A stretch of 5,636 bases of DNA from positions 1-5,636 of the forward strand of contig JAICYA010000152.1 in NCBI GenBank assembly GCA_025934455.1, written 5' to 3'. Made by a program: the position numbers and the translations under genes. Position 1 is the stretch's first letter. Every line of letters starts with the position of its first letter. This document shows positions 1-5,636 of this stretch, one piece after another. Origin of the DNA: Rudaea sp. Its GTDB lineage: Bacteria > Pseudomonadota > Gammaproteobacteria > Xanthomonadales > Rhodanobacteraceae. Below the pieces are notes generated by a model. The model was not told the origin of the DNA and made no database searches. It was given only the letters and a program-made list of their open reading frames with translations.

Positions 1-923
1 GGCCGCGCCGACACCAGCATGACGAAATCCGGATCGAGCCAGCCGCACAGCAGCTTGACCACCTGGTTCATGCCCTCGTCGCCGCCACCGCATTCGGCGG
101 CCGCGGCAATCATGCCGAGCGCGGCCTTGTAACGCGGACTGTCGCCGCCGCCGGAGGGCTCGCGGAACACGGTCACGTGGACGAGGCGGCCATCCTGCAC
201 GGCCAGGCGCATGTGCGCTTCGACCGCCCGGCTGCCGCCATCGCCGCGGCGCCGCTTGCAGCAGTATTGCACGCTGCCTTCACGCGCGAGCGTGGCGAGC
301 AGAGCCGCGCGCTGGCTGCGGTCGTGACTCGTGTCGAGCGCATCCAGCGACTGGCCGATGACCTGCGCACGCGAAAACCCGGAGCGTTGCTCGAACGTCG
401 CGTTGGCGTCGATCACGGAGCCGGTCTTGGGATCCGACAGCACGATTTCGTCGAGGCTTTCCTCGAACGCAAATTGATAGCGATCCTTGCCGGCGCTCGC
501 GGTTTTCGCGCCAAGAGCCTCCGCATGCGCCGCCAGCACGTTGCGCACGCGCGCCAGCGCTTCGCTCGCGTCGACCGGGCTGCGCAGCCAATCGACCACG
601 CCGGCCGGTGCCCGCGACCAGTCCCAGTGCCGTTGCGCCGCGTCGGCCGCGGCGACGCCGATCACCGGCACATTGGCCAGGCGCGCATCGCCCTTGAGCT
701 GGGTGCAGAACGCCACCGCCTCGCGCGCATCGCCGACGAATTCCATCACCACCACGTCGATCTGCGGGTCCTGCTTGAGGAAGGCCAGCGCCTGCGGCAG
801 ATCCTTTGCCGTATATACGGCTTCGAAGTTCTGCGCATCGAGCGTGTCGAACAATACGCGGCGGTCGTCGCGATCCGTAGTGACGATCAATACAGAGCCC
901 GGATTGGCTTGCGCAGCGGACAT
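1..923 (-). CDS. Pseudo-receiver/PAS signalling protein, 3' end outside window
   Basis: An open frame of 307 codons starts at the ATG at 923-921 and is still open at the left edge. Residues about 10-133 have the alternating strand/helix pattern of a response-regulator receiver (VLIV at 11-14, DVVVM at 56-60, VPVIGV at 85-90, RSPVD at 114-118). The key residues are replaced: the acidic pair position reads TT (15-16), the phosphoacceptor position is Glu61, the Thr/Ser position is Ala91, and the Lys before Pro is Ser115. Residues about 149-255 fit a PAS fold (FAFEESLDEIVLSD, then VIDANATFEQRSGFSRAQVIG). Residues about 263-307 (ALGMIAAAAE..., VVKLLCGWLDPDFVMLVSA) look like the first helix and strand of a GAF-type domain; this is tentative. 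No signal peptide or membrane segment is visible, so it is probably cytoplasmic. The start overlaps the stop of the upstream gene as TGATG, implying translational coupling. Output could be GGDEF/EAL (a FimX-like layout begins with a degenerate receiver and PAS), a kinase, or other; this cannot be decided here. Confidence 0.85.
   Translation of the reverse strand, partial: MSAAQANPGSVLIVTTDRDDRRVLFDTLDAQNFEAVYTAKDLPQALAFLKQDPQIDVVVMEFVGDAREAVAFCTQLKGDARLANVPVIGVAAADAAQRHWDWSRAPAGVVDWLRSPVDASEALARVRNVLAAHAEALGAKTASAGKDRYQFAFEESLDEIVLSDPKTGSVIDANATFEQRSGFSRAQVIGQSLDALDTSHDRSQRAALLATLAREGSVQYCCKRRRGDGGSRAVEAHMRLAVQDGRLVHVTVFREPSGGGDSPRYKAALGMIAAAAECGGGDEGMNQVVKLLCGWLDPDFVMLVSAR
808..821. repeat. 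14-bp perfect palindrome inside the pseudo-receiver gene
   Basis: GCCGTATATACGGC is a perfect palindrome with an AT-rich core in GC-rich coding sequence, about 100 bases into the gene that starts at 923. It encodes residues around AVYTA of the receiver-like domain. It could be an intragenic operator or simply chance; only one copy is seen in the window. Confidence 0.3.
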
Positions 924-1432
924 CAGATCACCCAACGGCCGTCGCGCAGGCGCGGGCGCGTTCCCGCGACCGGCTTGTGCGAGATGAATTCCACCAGCGC
1001 GTCCATGCCCTCGGGCATGACGATCTCGTCGCCGACGAACACGACCTTGCGCCCGGCCACGGTGCGCGAGCGCGCGATCTGGCGCAGCAGGCCGGTATTC
1101 GGCGGACGCATGTGCTCGGAGAAATCGGTGAACAGGTAAACGCCGAACTGTGGGCTCTGCAGGATGTAGCGCAGTGCGTCGGTCGCGCGCTTGGAACCGG
1201 GCACGCGCATCTCGCGTTCGCGCAAGCTGGCGATGCCGGCCTCGTCCTGCCAGGAATAGACCGATTGGCCGGTACGCAACGCCAGCAGGCGGAACTGCGC
1301 GATCACGTCGGCCGCGTTCGCCGTCTGGATCGCGATGAGATTCTGCGGCGACTGCACGATGCGGTCGAACAGCGCCGGCGTGACGAAGACCTCGCCCGCG
1401 GCGCTATCGTTGATGGACGGATGCGACTGCAA
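923..1432 (-). CDS. Stand-alone AAA+-associated N-terminal-like domain protein, 169 aa
   Basis: Conserved-looking protein of unknown function. Residues about 30-150 follow a pattern I associate with the N-terminal domain of a group of bacterial AAA+ ATPases: an IAIQTANAADVIAQF strand/helix (33-47), VYSWQDEAGI (58-67), ALRYILQSPQFGVYLFTDF (86-104), LLRQIARSR (115-123) and KVVFVGDEIVMPEGM (129-143). In those proteins the last motif precedes the ATPase core. Here the protein ends about 20 residues later, and no Walker A or B motif is present. It is not an obvious truncation, because its stop overlaps the next gene's ATG. The start is read as TTG at 1432-1430: no in-frame ATG lies upstream, the next Met is at residue 75, and only a weak GGG lies about 9 bases upstream. 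No signal peptide or membrane segment is seen. It is the first gene of a minus-strand pair with the pseudo-receiver/PAS gene. The domain assignment is from memory and needs profile confirmation; that the gene is real is more certain. Confidence 0.8.
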   Translation of the reverse strand: MQSHPSINDSAAGEVFVTPALFDRIVQSPQNLIAIQTANAADVIAQFRLLALRTGQSVYSWQDEAGIASLREREMRVPGSKRATDALRYILQSPQFGVYLFTDFSEHMRPPNTGLLRQIARSRTVAGRKVVFVGDEIVMPEGMDALVEFISHKPVAGTRPRLRDGRWVI

Positions 1433-1446
1433 TGCGAACGGCCCAT

Positions 1447-1476
1447 TTGACCGCGGGTGCGGCTTGCGCGGATTAT
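1447..1476 (+). promoter_or_regulatory. Candidate sigma-70-type promoter for the fad gene
   Basis: TTGACC at 1447-1452 matches five of six bases of the -35 consensus. After 18 bases comes GATTAT at 1471-1476, four of six for the -10. Transcription would start near 1483, about 27 bases before the ATG at 1510. This position favours the 1510 start over the longer open frame, because the promoter would lie inside the extended version. Prediction by eye only. Confidence 0.35.
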
Positions 1477-1477
1477 A
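1472..1477 (-). promoter_or_regulatory. Candidate -10 element for the minus-strand pair
   Basis: Read on the minus strand, this is a perfect TATAAT in otherwise very GC-rich sequence. Transcription would begin near 1465, giving a leader of about 33 bases before the TTG at 1432. No good -35 match lies 16-18 bases upstream (sequences such as GAGCGG), so an activator or a weak -35 would be required. It overlaps the candidate -10 for the opposite direction. Confidence 0.4.
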
Positions 1478-1509
1478 GCGATCCCGCCCGTCGCCCGCTC
1501 GAGGCCGCC

Positions 1510-3561
1510 ATGTTCGAAGGTCTGCGCTTCGCCCACTGGAAAGCCGAAATCGACGCCGAAGGCATCGCCGTGCTCACGTTCGACCGCAGCGGCGCCTCGG
1601 TCAATGCGATCAGCCGGGCCGTGCTCGACGAACTCGCGCAAATCGTCGAACGCCTGTCGTTCGAGCCGCCGAAGGGCGTGGTGATCCGCTCCGGCAAGGC
1701 GAACGGGTTCATTGCCGGCGCCGATATCCACGAATTCGAGGGCTTCGAGGCCCAGCCGGGCGGTGTGCTCGGCAGCATCGAATACGGCCAGCGCGTGTTC
1801 CAGAACCTGGCGCGCCTACGCTGCCCGACGGTGGCGGCAATCCATGGGTTCTGCATGGGCGGCGGCACCGAACTGGCGCTGGCCTGCCGCTACCGCGTGG
1901 CCACCCGCGATCCGAAGACCAAGATCGGATTCCCGGAAGTGCTGCTCGGCATCATCCCCGGCTGGGGCGGCACCGCGCGCCTGCCGCGCCTGATCGGTGC
2001 GCCGCAGGCCCTGCCCGTCATGCTCACCGGCAAGGCGCTGGGCGCCGAAGCCGCGCGCGGGCTGGGCATGGTCGATGCGCTGACTTCGCCGGAACTGCTG
2101 CTGGACGCGGCGAAGGAACAGATCCGCCATCCGCACGCACGGCCGTTCGCGCAACGCCTGCGCGCCTGGGCAACGAACATCTGGCCGGTGCGGCAGATCC
2201 TTGCACCCATCGTGCGCAAACAAACCGCGGCCAAGGCGCGTCCCGACCAGTATCCAGCGCCGTTTGCCCTGATCGAAGTGTGGCGGCGTGGTGGTTCGAG
2301 CATCACGCAACGCCTGAAAATCGAGGCCCGCACGGTGGCCAAGCTTGCGGCGACGCCGACCTGCCGCAATCTGATTCGCGTATATTTTTTGCAAGAGCGT
2401 CTGAAAGGTCTTGGCGCCGGCAGCGACGCCGACATCCAGCGCGTGCATGTCGTCGGCGCCGGCGTGATGGGCGGCGACATTGCGGCCTGGTGCGCGCTGC
2501 GCGGTTTCGATGTCACCTTGCAGGACCGCGAGATGAAGTTCATCCAGCCGGCGCTGGATCGCGCGCAGGACCTGTTCGCCAAACGCCTGAAAACGCCCGA
2601 CCGCATCAAACCCGCGTCGGATCGCCTCAAGGCCGACGTCGACGGCAAAGGCATCGCCGATGCCGACCTCGTCATCGAAGCGATCTTCGAGAATCTCGAA
2701 GCCAAACAGGATTTGTATCGCAAGACCGAACCTTCGATGAAGGCCGGCGCCCTGCTGGCAACGAACACCTCGAGCATCCCGCTCGACGAACTGCGCACGG
2801 CGGTGAAACAGGACAGCCGTTTCCTCGGCCTGCATTATTTCAATCCGGTTGCGCAGATGCCGCTGGTGGAAATCGTGCGCCAGGACCACCTCGATCCCGC
2901 CAACGAGAAGCACGCGCTCGCCTTCTGCAAGGCCATCGACAAGCTGCCGGTGCCGGTCAAGGGCACGCCGGGATTCCTCGTCAATCGTATTTTGATGCCC
3001 TATCTGCTCGAAGCCATGCGCCTGTTCAAGGAGGGCGTGCCCGGTCCCGTGCTCGACAAGGCGGCGAAGAAATTCGGCATGCCGATGGGCCCGATCGAAC
3101 TCGCCGACACGGTCGGTCTCGACGTTGCGGCTTCCGTCGGGAAGGAAGTCGGAGAATTTCTTGGTTTGGAAATCCCTGACGGCCTCGACGCCCTCATCGC
3201 GGCCGGCAAGAAGGGCAAGAAGACCGGCGAAGGCCTGTACAAGTGGGAAAACGGCAAGCCGGTCAAACCCGGGGTCGATCCCAAGTATCAGGCTCCCGCC
3301 GACATCACCGAGCGCATGATCCTGCCGATGCTCAACGAGTCGGTTTCCTGCCTGCACGATGGTGTGGTCGACGATGCCGACCTGCTCGACGCCGGCGTCA
3401 TCTTCGGCACCGGCTTTGCGCCGTTTCGCGGTGGCCCGATCAAGCACATTCGCAGCGAGGGCGCCGACAAGATCAAGGCGCAACTGGCAGAACTTGCCGG
3501 CAAGTACGGCAAGCGTTTCGAGCCGAAGGCGGGTTGGGACAGCGCGGCGTTGCGCGGCTGA
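1510..3561 (+). CDS. Bifunctional enoyl-CoA hydratase / 3-hydroxyacyl-CoA dehydrogenase (FadB/FadJ type)
   Basis: Multifunctional beta-oxidation alpha subunit, 683 aa: it hydrates trans-2-enoyl-CoA and oxidises L-3-hydroxyacyl-CoA with NAD+ in the cytoplasm. The crotonase half (about 1-190) shows the oxyanion-hole segment FIAGADI (67-73), GGGTELALACRYR with the first catalytic Glu121, and GFPEVLLGIIPGWGGT with the second, Glu143. A linker of about 110 residues follows. The dehydrogenase half has the Rossmann GAGVMGG (316-322), VIEAIFENLEAKQ, NTSS (419-422), HYFNP with catalytic His442, VEIV with Glu454, and GFLVNR with Asn492. The C-terminal dehydrogenase repeat runs to the end. The frame is open back to 1432, but ATG 1510 is preferred: GAGG at 1501-1504 is spaced 5 bases from it, it begins a FadJ/FadB-like N terminus, and upstream codons overlap the divergent promoter region. 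Length is slightly under E. coli FadB/FadJ (about 715-730). The DPKTKIGFPE region looks more FadJ-like, but orthology is unsettled. No thiolase gene is adjacent, so the partner must be elsewhere. Confidence 0.95.
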   Translation: MFEGLRFAHWKAEIDAEGIAVLTFDRSGASVNAISRAVLDELAQIVERLSFEPPKGVVIRSGKANGFIAGADIHEFEGFEAQPGGVLGSIEYGQRVFQNLARLRCPTVAAIHGFCMGGGTELALACRYRVATRDPKTKIGFPEVLLGIIPGWGGTARLPRLIGAPQALPVMLTGKALGAEAARGLGMVDALTSPELLLDAAKEQIRHPHARPFAQRLRAWATNIWPVRQILAPIVRKQTAAKARPDQYPAPFALIEVWRRGGSSITQRLKIEARTVAKLAATPTCRNLIRVYFLQERLKGLGAGSDADIQRVHVVGAGVMGGDIAAWCALRGFDVTLQDREMKFIQPALDRAQDLFAKRLKTPDRIKPASDRLKADVDGKGIADADLVIEAIFENLEAKQDLYRKTEPSMKAGALLATNTSSIPLDELRTAVKQDSRFLGLHYFNPVAQMPLVEIVRQDHLDPANEKHALAFCKAIDKLPVPVKGTPGFLVNRILMPYLLEAMRLFKEGVPGPVLDKAAKKFGMPMGPIELADTVGLDVAASVGKEVGEFLGLEIPDGLDALIAAGKKGKKTGEGLYKWENGKPVKPGVDPKYQAPADITERMILPMLNESVSCLHDGVVDDADLLDAGVIFGTGFAPFRGGPIKHIRSEGADKIKAQLAELAGKYGKRFEPKAGWDSAALRG

Positions 3562-3567
3562 TTTTCA

Positions 3568-3589
3568 CCTCTCCCGCCAGCGGGAGAGG
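3568..3589. repeat. GC-rich palindrome between convergent genes, REP-like
   Basis: CCTCTCCCGC (3568-3577) and GCGGGAGAGG (3580-3589) are exact reverse complements separated by CA; the realistic hairpin has a 4-base loop. It fills most of the 36-bp gap between the fad stop (3559-3561) and the folP stop (3598-3600). Neither strand has a T-run after the stem, so it is not a standard intrinsic terminator, although it could stabilise both transcripts' 3' ends. Short palindromes of this kind are often dispersed in GC-rich proteobacterial genomes; one copy in the window cannot prove that. Confidence 0.6.
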
Positions 3590-3597
3590 GGGAAGAA

Positions 3598-4497
3598 CTA
3601 ATCCTCTTCAAACCGCTGCGACCCGAACGGTTTCGCTTCCTTCTTCGGCGGCGCGATCCCTTTAGCCACACCTTCCCAAACCGCAAGCGCATCGCGTGTG
3701 GCAGCGACGTCGTGCACGCGCACGATCACGGCGCCTTTTTGCACGGCGATCATCGCCGCAGCGGCGGAACCTGCGGCGCGATCCGCGTGTTTTTCGCGGC
3801 CAGTGAGCGTGCCGATCATGGCCTTGCGCGACAATCCCGCCATCAGCGGCACGCCGAGCGCGGCGAGTTGATCCAGGTTGGCCAGCAGCGCGAGGTTGTG
3901 TTCAAGCGTCTTGCCGAAACCGAAACCGGGATCCACAACGATGCGTTTCTTGTCGATACCGGACATTTCGCAGGCGAAGATGCGCTCGGCGAGAAAGCGG
4001 CGTACGTCGGAAACGACATCGTCGTAGTGAGGTGCGTCCTGCATCGTGCGCGGCTCGCCGAGCATGTGCATCAGCACCACCGGCACCTTGAGTTGCGCCG
4101 CCGCATCCAGCGCACCATCGCGACGCAGCGCGTACACGTCGTTGATCATGCCGGCGCCGGCCGCAACCGCTGCGCGCATGACTTCTGGCTTCGAGGTGTC
4201 GATGGAAATCGGCAATTCGATGCGTTTCGCCAACGCTTCGATCACCGGCACGACACGCGCGATTTCTTCGTCCACCGACACCGGCTGCGCGCCGGGCCGC
4301 GTGGATTCGCCGCCGATGTCGAGCAGGTCGGCGCCCTCTTCCGCCATTTTCATTCCATGCGCAATGGCCGCATCGGCCAGCGCGCGCCCGTCACCGGAAA
4401 ACGAATCCGGCGTGACGTTGACGATACCAGCGACGCGCGCGCGGTCGAGGCGCAATTCGCGGTCCTTGCAGTCGAGGGTACGGACTAGATCGAACAT
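3598..4497 (-). CDS. folP: Dihydropteroate synthase
   Basis: Condenses 6-hydroxymethyl-7,8-dihydropterin diphosphate with p-aminobenzoate to give 7,8-dihydropteroate in folate synthesis; it is the sulfonamide target. The 299-aa TIM-barrel protein has all family signatures: GIVNVTPDSFSGDG (24-37, Asn27), DIGGESTRPGA (60-70), ISIDTSKPEV (98-106, Asp100), MINDV (117-121), LMHMLGEPRTMQ (142-153), VDPGFGFGKT (188-197, Asp189), GLSRKAMIG (221-229, Lys225) and RVHDV (260-264). It is a little longer than E. coli FolP (282), owing partly to a charged C-terminal tail after about residue 280 (PPKKEAKPFG...). Loop 1 reads SGDG where E. coli has SDGG. The start is ATG 4497-4495, with no strong Shine-Dalgarno in front. 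It lies 68 bases downstream of ftsH on the same strand, the conserved ftsH-folP order, but a terminator-like hairpin separates them. It converges on the fad gene at its 3' end. Confidence 0.97.
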   Translation of the reverse strand: MFDLVRTLDCKDRELRLDRARVAGIVNVTPDSFSGDGRALADAAIAHGMKMAEEGADLLDIGGESTRPGAQPVSVDEEIARVVPVIEALAKRIELPISIDTSKPEVMRAAVAAGAGMINDVYALRRDGALDAAAQLKVPVVLMHMLGEPRTMQDAPHYDDVVSDVRRFLAERIFACEMSGIDKKRIVVDPGFGFGKTLEHNLALLANLDQLAALGVPLMAGLSRKAMIGTLTGREKHADRAAGSAAAAMIAVQKGAVIVRVHDVAATRDALAVWEGVAKGIAPPKKEAKPFGSQRFEED

Positions 4498-4505
4498 CGC
4501 CGTAC

Positions 4506-4539
4506 TGTAACAAAACGAAGGCCGCCCTCGGGCGGCCTT
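4506..4539 (-). terminator. Intrinsic terminator-like hairpin after ftsH
   Basis: AAGGCCGCCC (minus strand 4539-4530) and GGGCGGCCTT (4527-4518) form a 10-bp GC-rich stem with a very short loop (about 4 bases if the inner pair opens). On the minus strand this is followed by CGTTTTGTTAC, an imperfect T-rich tail. It lies between the ftsH stop (4566) and the folP start (4497). It should end or attenuate ftsH transcripts; only about 20 bases remain between it and the folP ATG. The plus-strand reading also has a T-rich flank, but no plus-strand gene precedes it. Confidence 0.7.
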
Positions 4540-4565
4540 TGCCTTGTTTGAGATGCGCGTGCGGC

Positions 4566-5636
4566 TCAGTGCTTCGCCGCCGGCCCGCCAATCGGCGGCG
4601 AAGCTGGCTTGCCGACGCCCGGCTTGCCGCCGTCGCCGCCGGTGCCGGATTTCTGCCAGTCCTTCGGCGGACCGGGCTCGCGTCCTTCCATGATCGCGGT
4701 GATTTGTTCGCTGTCGATCGTTTCGTATTGCAACAGCGCCGTGGCCATGTTGTGCAGCTTGTCGATGTGCGTGGTCAACAAGTCGCGCGCGTGGTTGTAG
4801 GCGTTGTCGATGACGCCGCGCACGACCTCGTCGATCTTGCGCGCGGTTTCCTCCGACACATGCTTGTGCTGGGTGACGGAGCGGCCGAGGAACACCTCGT
4901 CCTCTTCGTCGGCATAGGTCATCGGCCCGAGTTCCGGCGACAGGCCATATTTTGTGACCATGTCGCGCGCAAGGCTGGTCGCGCGCTGGATGTCGTTGGA
5001 GGCGCCCGTCGTCACCTTGTCCTCGCCGAAAATGATCTCTTCGGCCACGCGCCCGCCGTACAGGCTGGCGAGCCGGCTTTCGAGGAAGGTCTTGCTGTGG
5101 CTGTACCTGTCCGCTTCGGGCAGGAACAAGGTCACGCCCAGCGCGCGACCGCGCGGAATGATGGTGACCTTGTGCACAGGATCGTGTTCGGGGACGAGAC
5201 GGCCGACGATCGCGTGGCCGGCTTCGTGGTAGGCGGTGAGCTTCTTCTCGTCCTCGCTCATGAGCATGGACTTGCGCTCGCTGCCCATCATGATCTTGTC
5301 CTTGGCGCGCTCGAAATTATCCATCGTCACCGCGCGCGAATTGAAGCGCGCGGCGAAAAGCGCCGCCTCGTTGACGAGGTTGGCCAGGTCCGCACCGGAG
5401 AATCCCGGCGTACCGCGCGCAATTACTGTTGCGTCGACGTCATCGGCCAGCGGCACCTTGCGCATGTGGACTTTCAGGATCTGCTCGCGGCCGCGCAGGT
5501 CGGGCAACGGCACCACGACCTGGCGGTCGAAGCGGCCCGGGCGCAGCAGCGCTGGATCGAGCACGTCGGGACGGTTCGTCGCGGCGATGACGATGATGCC
5601 TTCGTTGCCTTCGAAGCCGTCCATCTCGACCAGCAA
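4566..5636 (-). CDS. ftsH: ATP-dependent zinc metalloprotease FtsH, C-terminal part (5' end outside window)
   Basis: Membrane-anchored AAA+ protease that degrades misfolded membrane proteins and short-lived regulators. The window holds the last 356 residues, in frame to the right edge. The first visible codon (TTG) is internal, not the start. The N-terminal membrane segments and Walker motifs lie outside. Visible are the second region of homology [20 protein letters not shown] (19-38 of the visible part) with arginine-finger candidates Arg35 and Arg38, the AAA lid ([16 protein letters not shown], 78-93), the zinc site HEAGH (137-141) and the third ligand Asp215 in [12 protein letters not shown], 78 residues after the first His. 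The helical protease C-terminal domain extends to about residue 316 (ITAIMEGRE), followed by a Gly/Pro/Lys-rich disordered tail ending AAKH and TGA at 4568-4566. Everything visible suggests a functional enzyme. It precedes folP on the same strand. Confidence 0.97.
   Translation of the reverse strand: MLVEMDGFEGNEGIIVIAATNRPDVLDPALLRPGRFDRQVVVPLPDLRGREQILKVHMRKVPLADDVDATVIARGTPGFSGADLANLVNEAALFAARFNSRAVTMDNFERAKDKIMMGSERKSMLMSEDEKKLTAYHEAGHAIVGRLVPEHDPVHKVTIIPRGRALGVTLFLPEADRYSHSKTFLESRLASLYGGRVAEEIIFGEDKVTTGASNDIQRATSLARDMVTKYGLSPELGPMTYADEEDEVFLGRSVTQHKHVSEETARKIDEVVRGVIDNAYNHARDLLTTHIDKLHNMATALLQYETIDSEQITAIMEGREPGPPKDWQKSGTGGDGGKPGVGKPASPPIGGPAAKH
4571..4604. repeat. 12-bp inverted repeat at the 3' end of ftsH
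   Basis: GCTTCGCCGCCG (4571-4582) and CGGCGGCGAAGC (4593-4604) are perfect reverse complements around a 10-base spacer. In ftsH mRNA the hairpin would cover the last dozen codons and end just before the stop codon at 4568-4566. The terminator-like hairpin follows about 30 bases later. It encodes part of the low-complexity tail of FtsH, so coding bias could contribute to the symmetry. Confidence 0.5.

Noticed and set aside
177..1139. A 320-codon open frame on the plus strand
   Set aside because: It is antisense to two minus-strand genes with recognisable domains; its translation is Arg/Ala/His-rich without motifs, as expected of a shadow frame in GC-rich DNA.
1432..1509. N-terminal extension of the fad protein by 26 residues
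   Set aside because: The extension has no family similarity, overlaps the divergent promoter region, and ATG 1510 has a well-spaced GAGG.
2381..2390. TATATTTTTT run in the linker between the two fad domains, as a possible slippage or terminator site
   Set aside because: The frame continues intact into a complete dehydrogenase domain, no hairpin precedes the T-run, and no alternative product is suggested.
1816..3483. A 555-codon open frame on the minus strand
   Set aside because: It lies fully antisense to the fad gene, whose catalytic motifs are intact; the translation shows no family features.
3712..4488. A 258-codon open frame on the plus strand
   Set aside because: It is antisense to folP; the translation is His/Arg-rich and typical of the reverse complement of a real gene.
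4504..4509. TACAGT (minus strand) as a -10 for folP
   Set aside because: It would place the start of transcription at the ATG itself, and no -35-like sequence lies at the right distance.
5634..5636. TTG at the right edge as the start of ftsH
   Set aside because: It falls inside the AAA domain; the membrane segments and Walker motifs must lie upstream outside the window.

Overview
The window is GC-rich and densely coding. It looks like chromosome of a gammaproteobacterium, most likely in or near the Xanthomonadales/Rhodanobacteraceae. This rests on codon use, the ftsH-folP gene order and the character of the proteins; no rRNA or other taxonomic marker is present. All protein identifications were made by reading motifs, not by a database search.

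Left part (1-1432, minus strand): two genes overlap at a TGATG stop/start. The upstream gene (923-1432) encodes a 169-residue protein. It resembles the N-terminal domain that precedes the ATPase core in a group of AAA+ proteins, but here it stands alone without any Walker motif. The downstream gene (start at 923, running off the left edge) encodes a receiver-like domain with all its phosphorylation residues replaced, then a PAS domain, then the start of what may be a GAF-type domain. Its output domain lies outside the window.

Centre (1433-3561): a 77-bp divergent intergenic region carries candidate promoters for both directions. It is followed on the plus strand by one long gene for a bifunctional fatty-acid beta-oxidation protein (enoyl-CoA hydratase plus 3-hydroxyacyl-CoA dehydrogenase, FadB/FadJ type). 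Catalytic residues of both halves are intact. No thiolase partner gene adjoins it.

Right part (3562-5636): a 36-bp gap with a GC-rich palindrome separates the fad gene from convergently transcribed folP (dihydropteroate synthase). folP lies downstream of the 3' part of ftsH (membrane AAA+ zinc protease), which enters from the right edge. ftsH-folP is the conserved enterobacterial-style order, but an intrinsic-terminator-like hairpin lies between them, and glmM, the usual next gene, is missing.

Most of the window is housekeeping metabolism and proteostasis. The less ordinary part is the coupled pair at 1-1432: an orphan AAA-associated domain and a pseudo-receiver/PAS protein. It may be an undescribed signalling module, but the missing 3' end of the second gene prevents a functional call. 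No RNA genes, insertion sequences or CRISPR arrays were seen, and no stretch over 100 bases lacks a gene.
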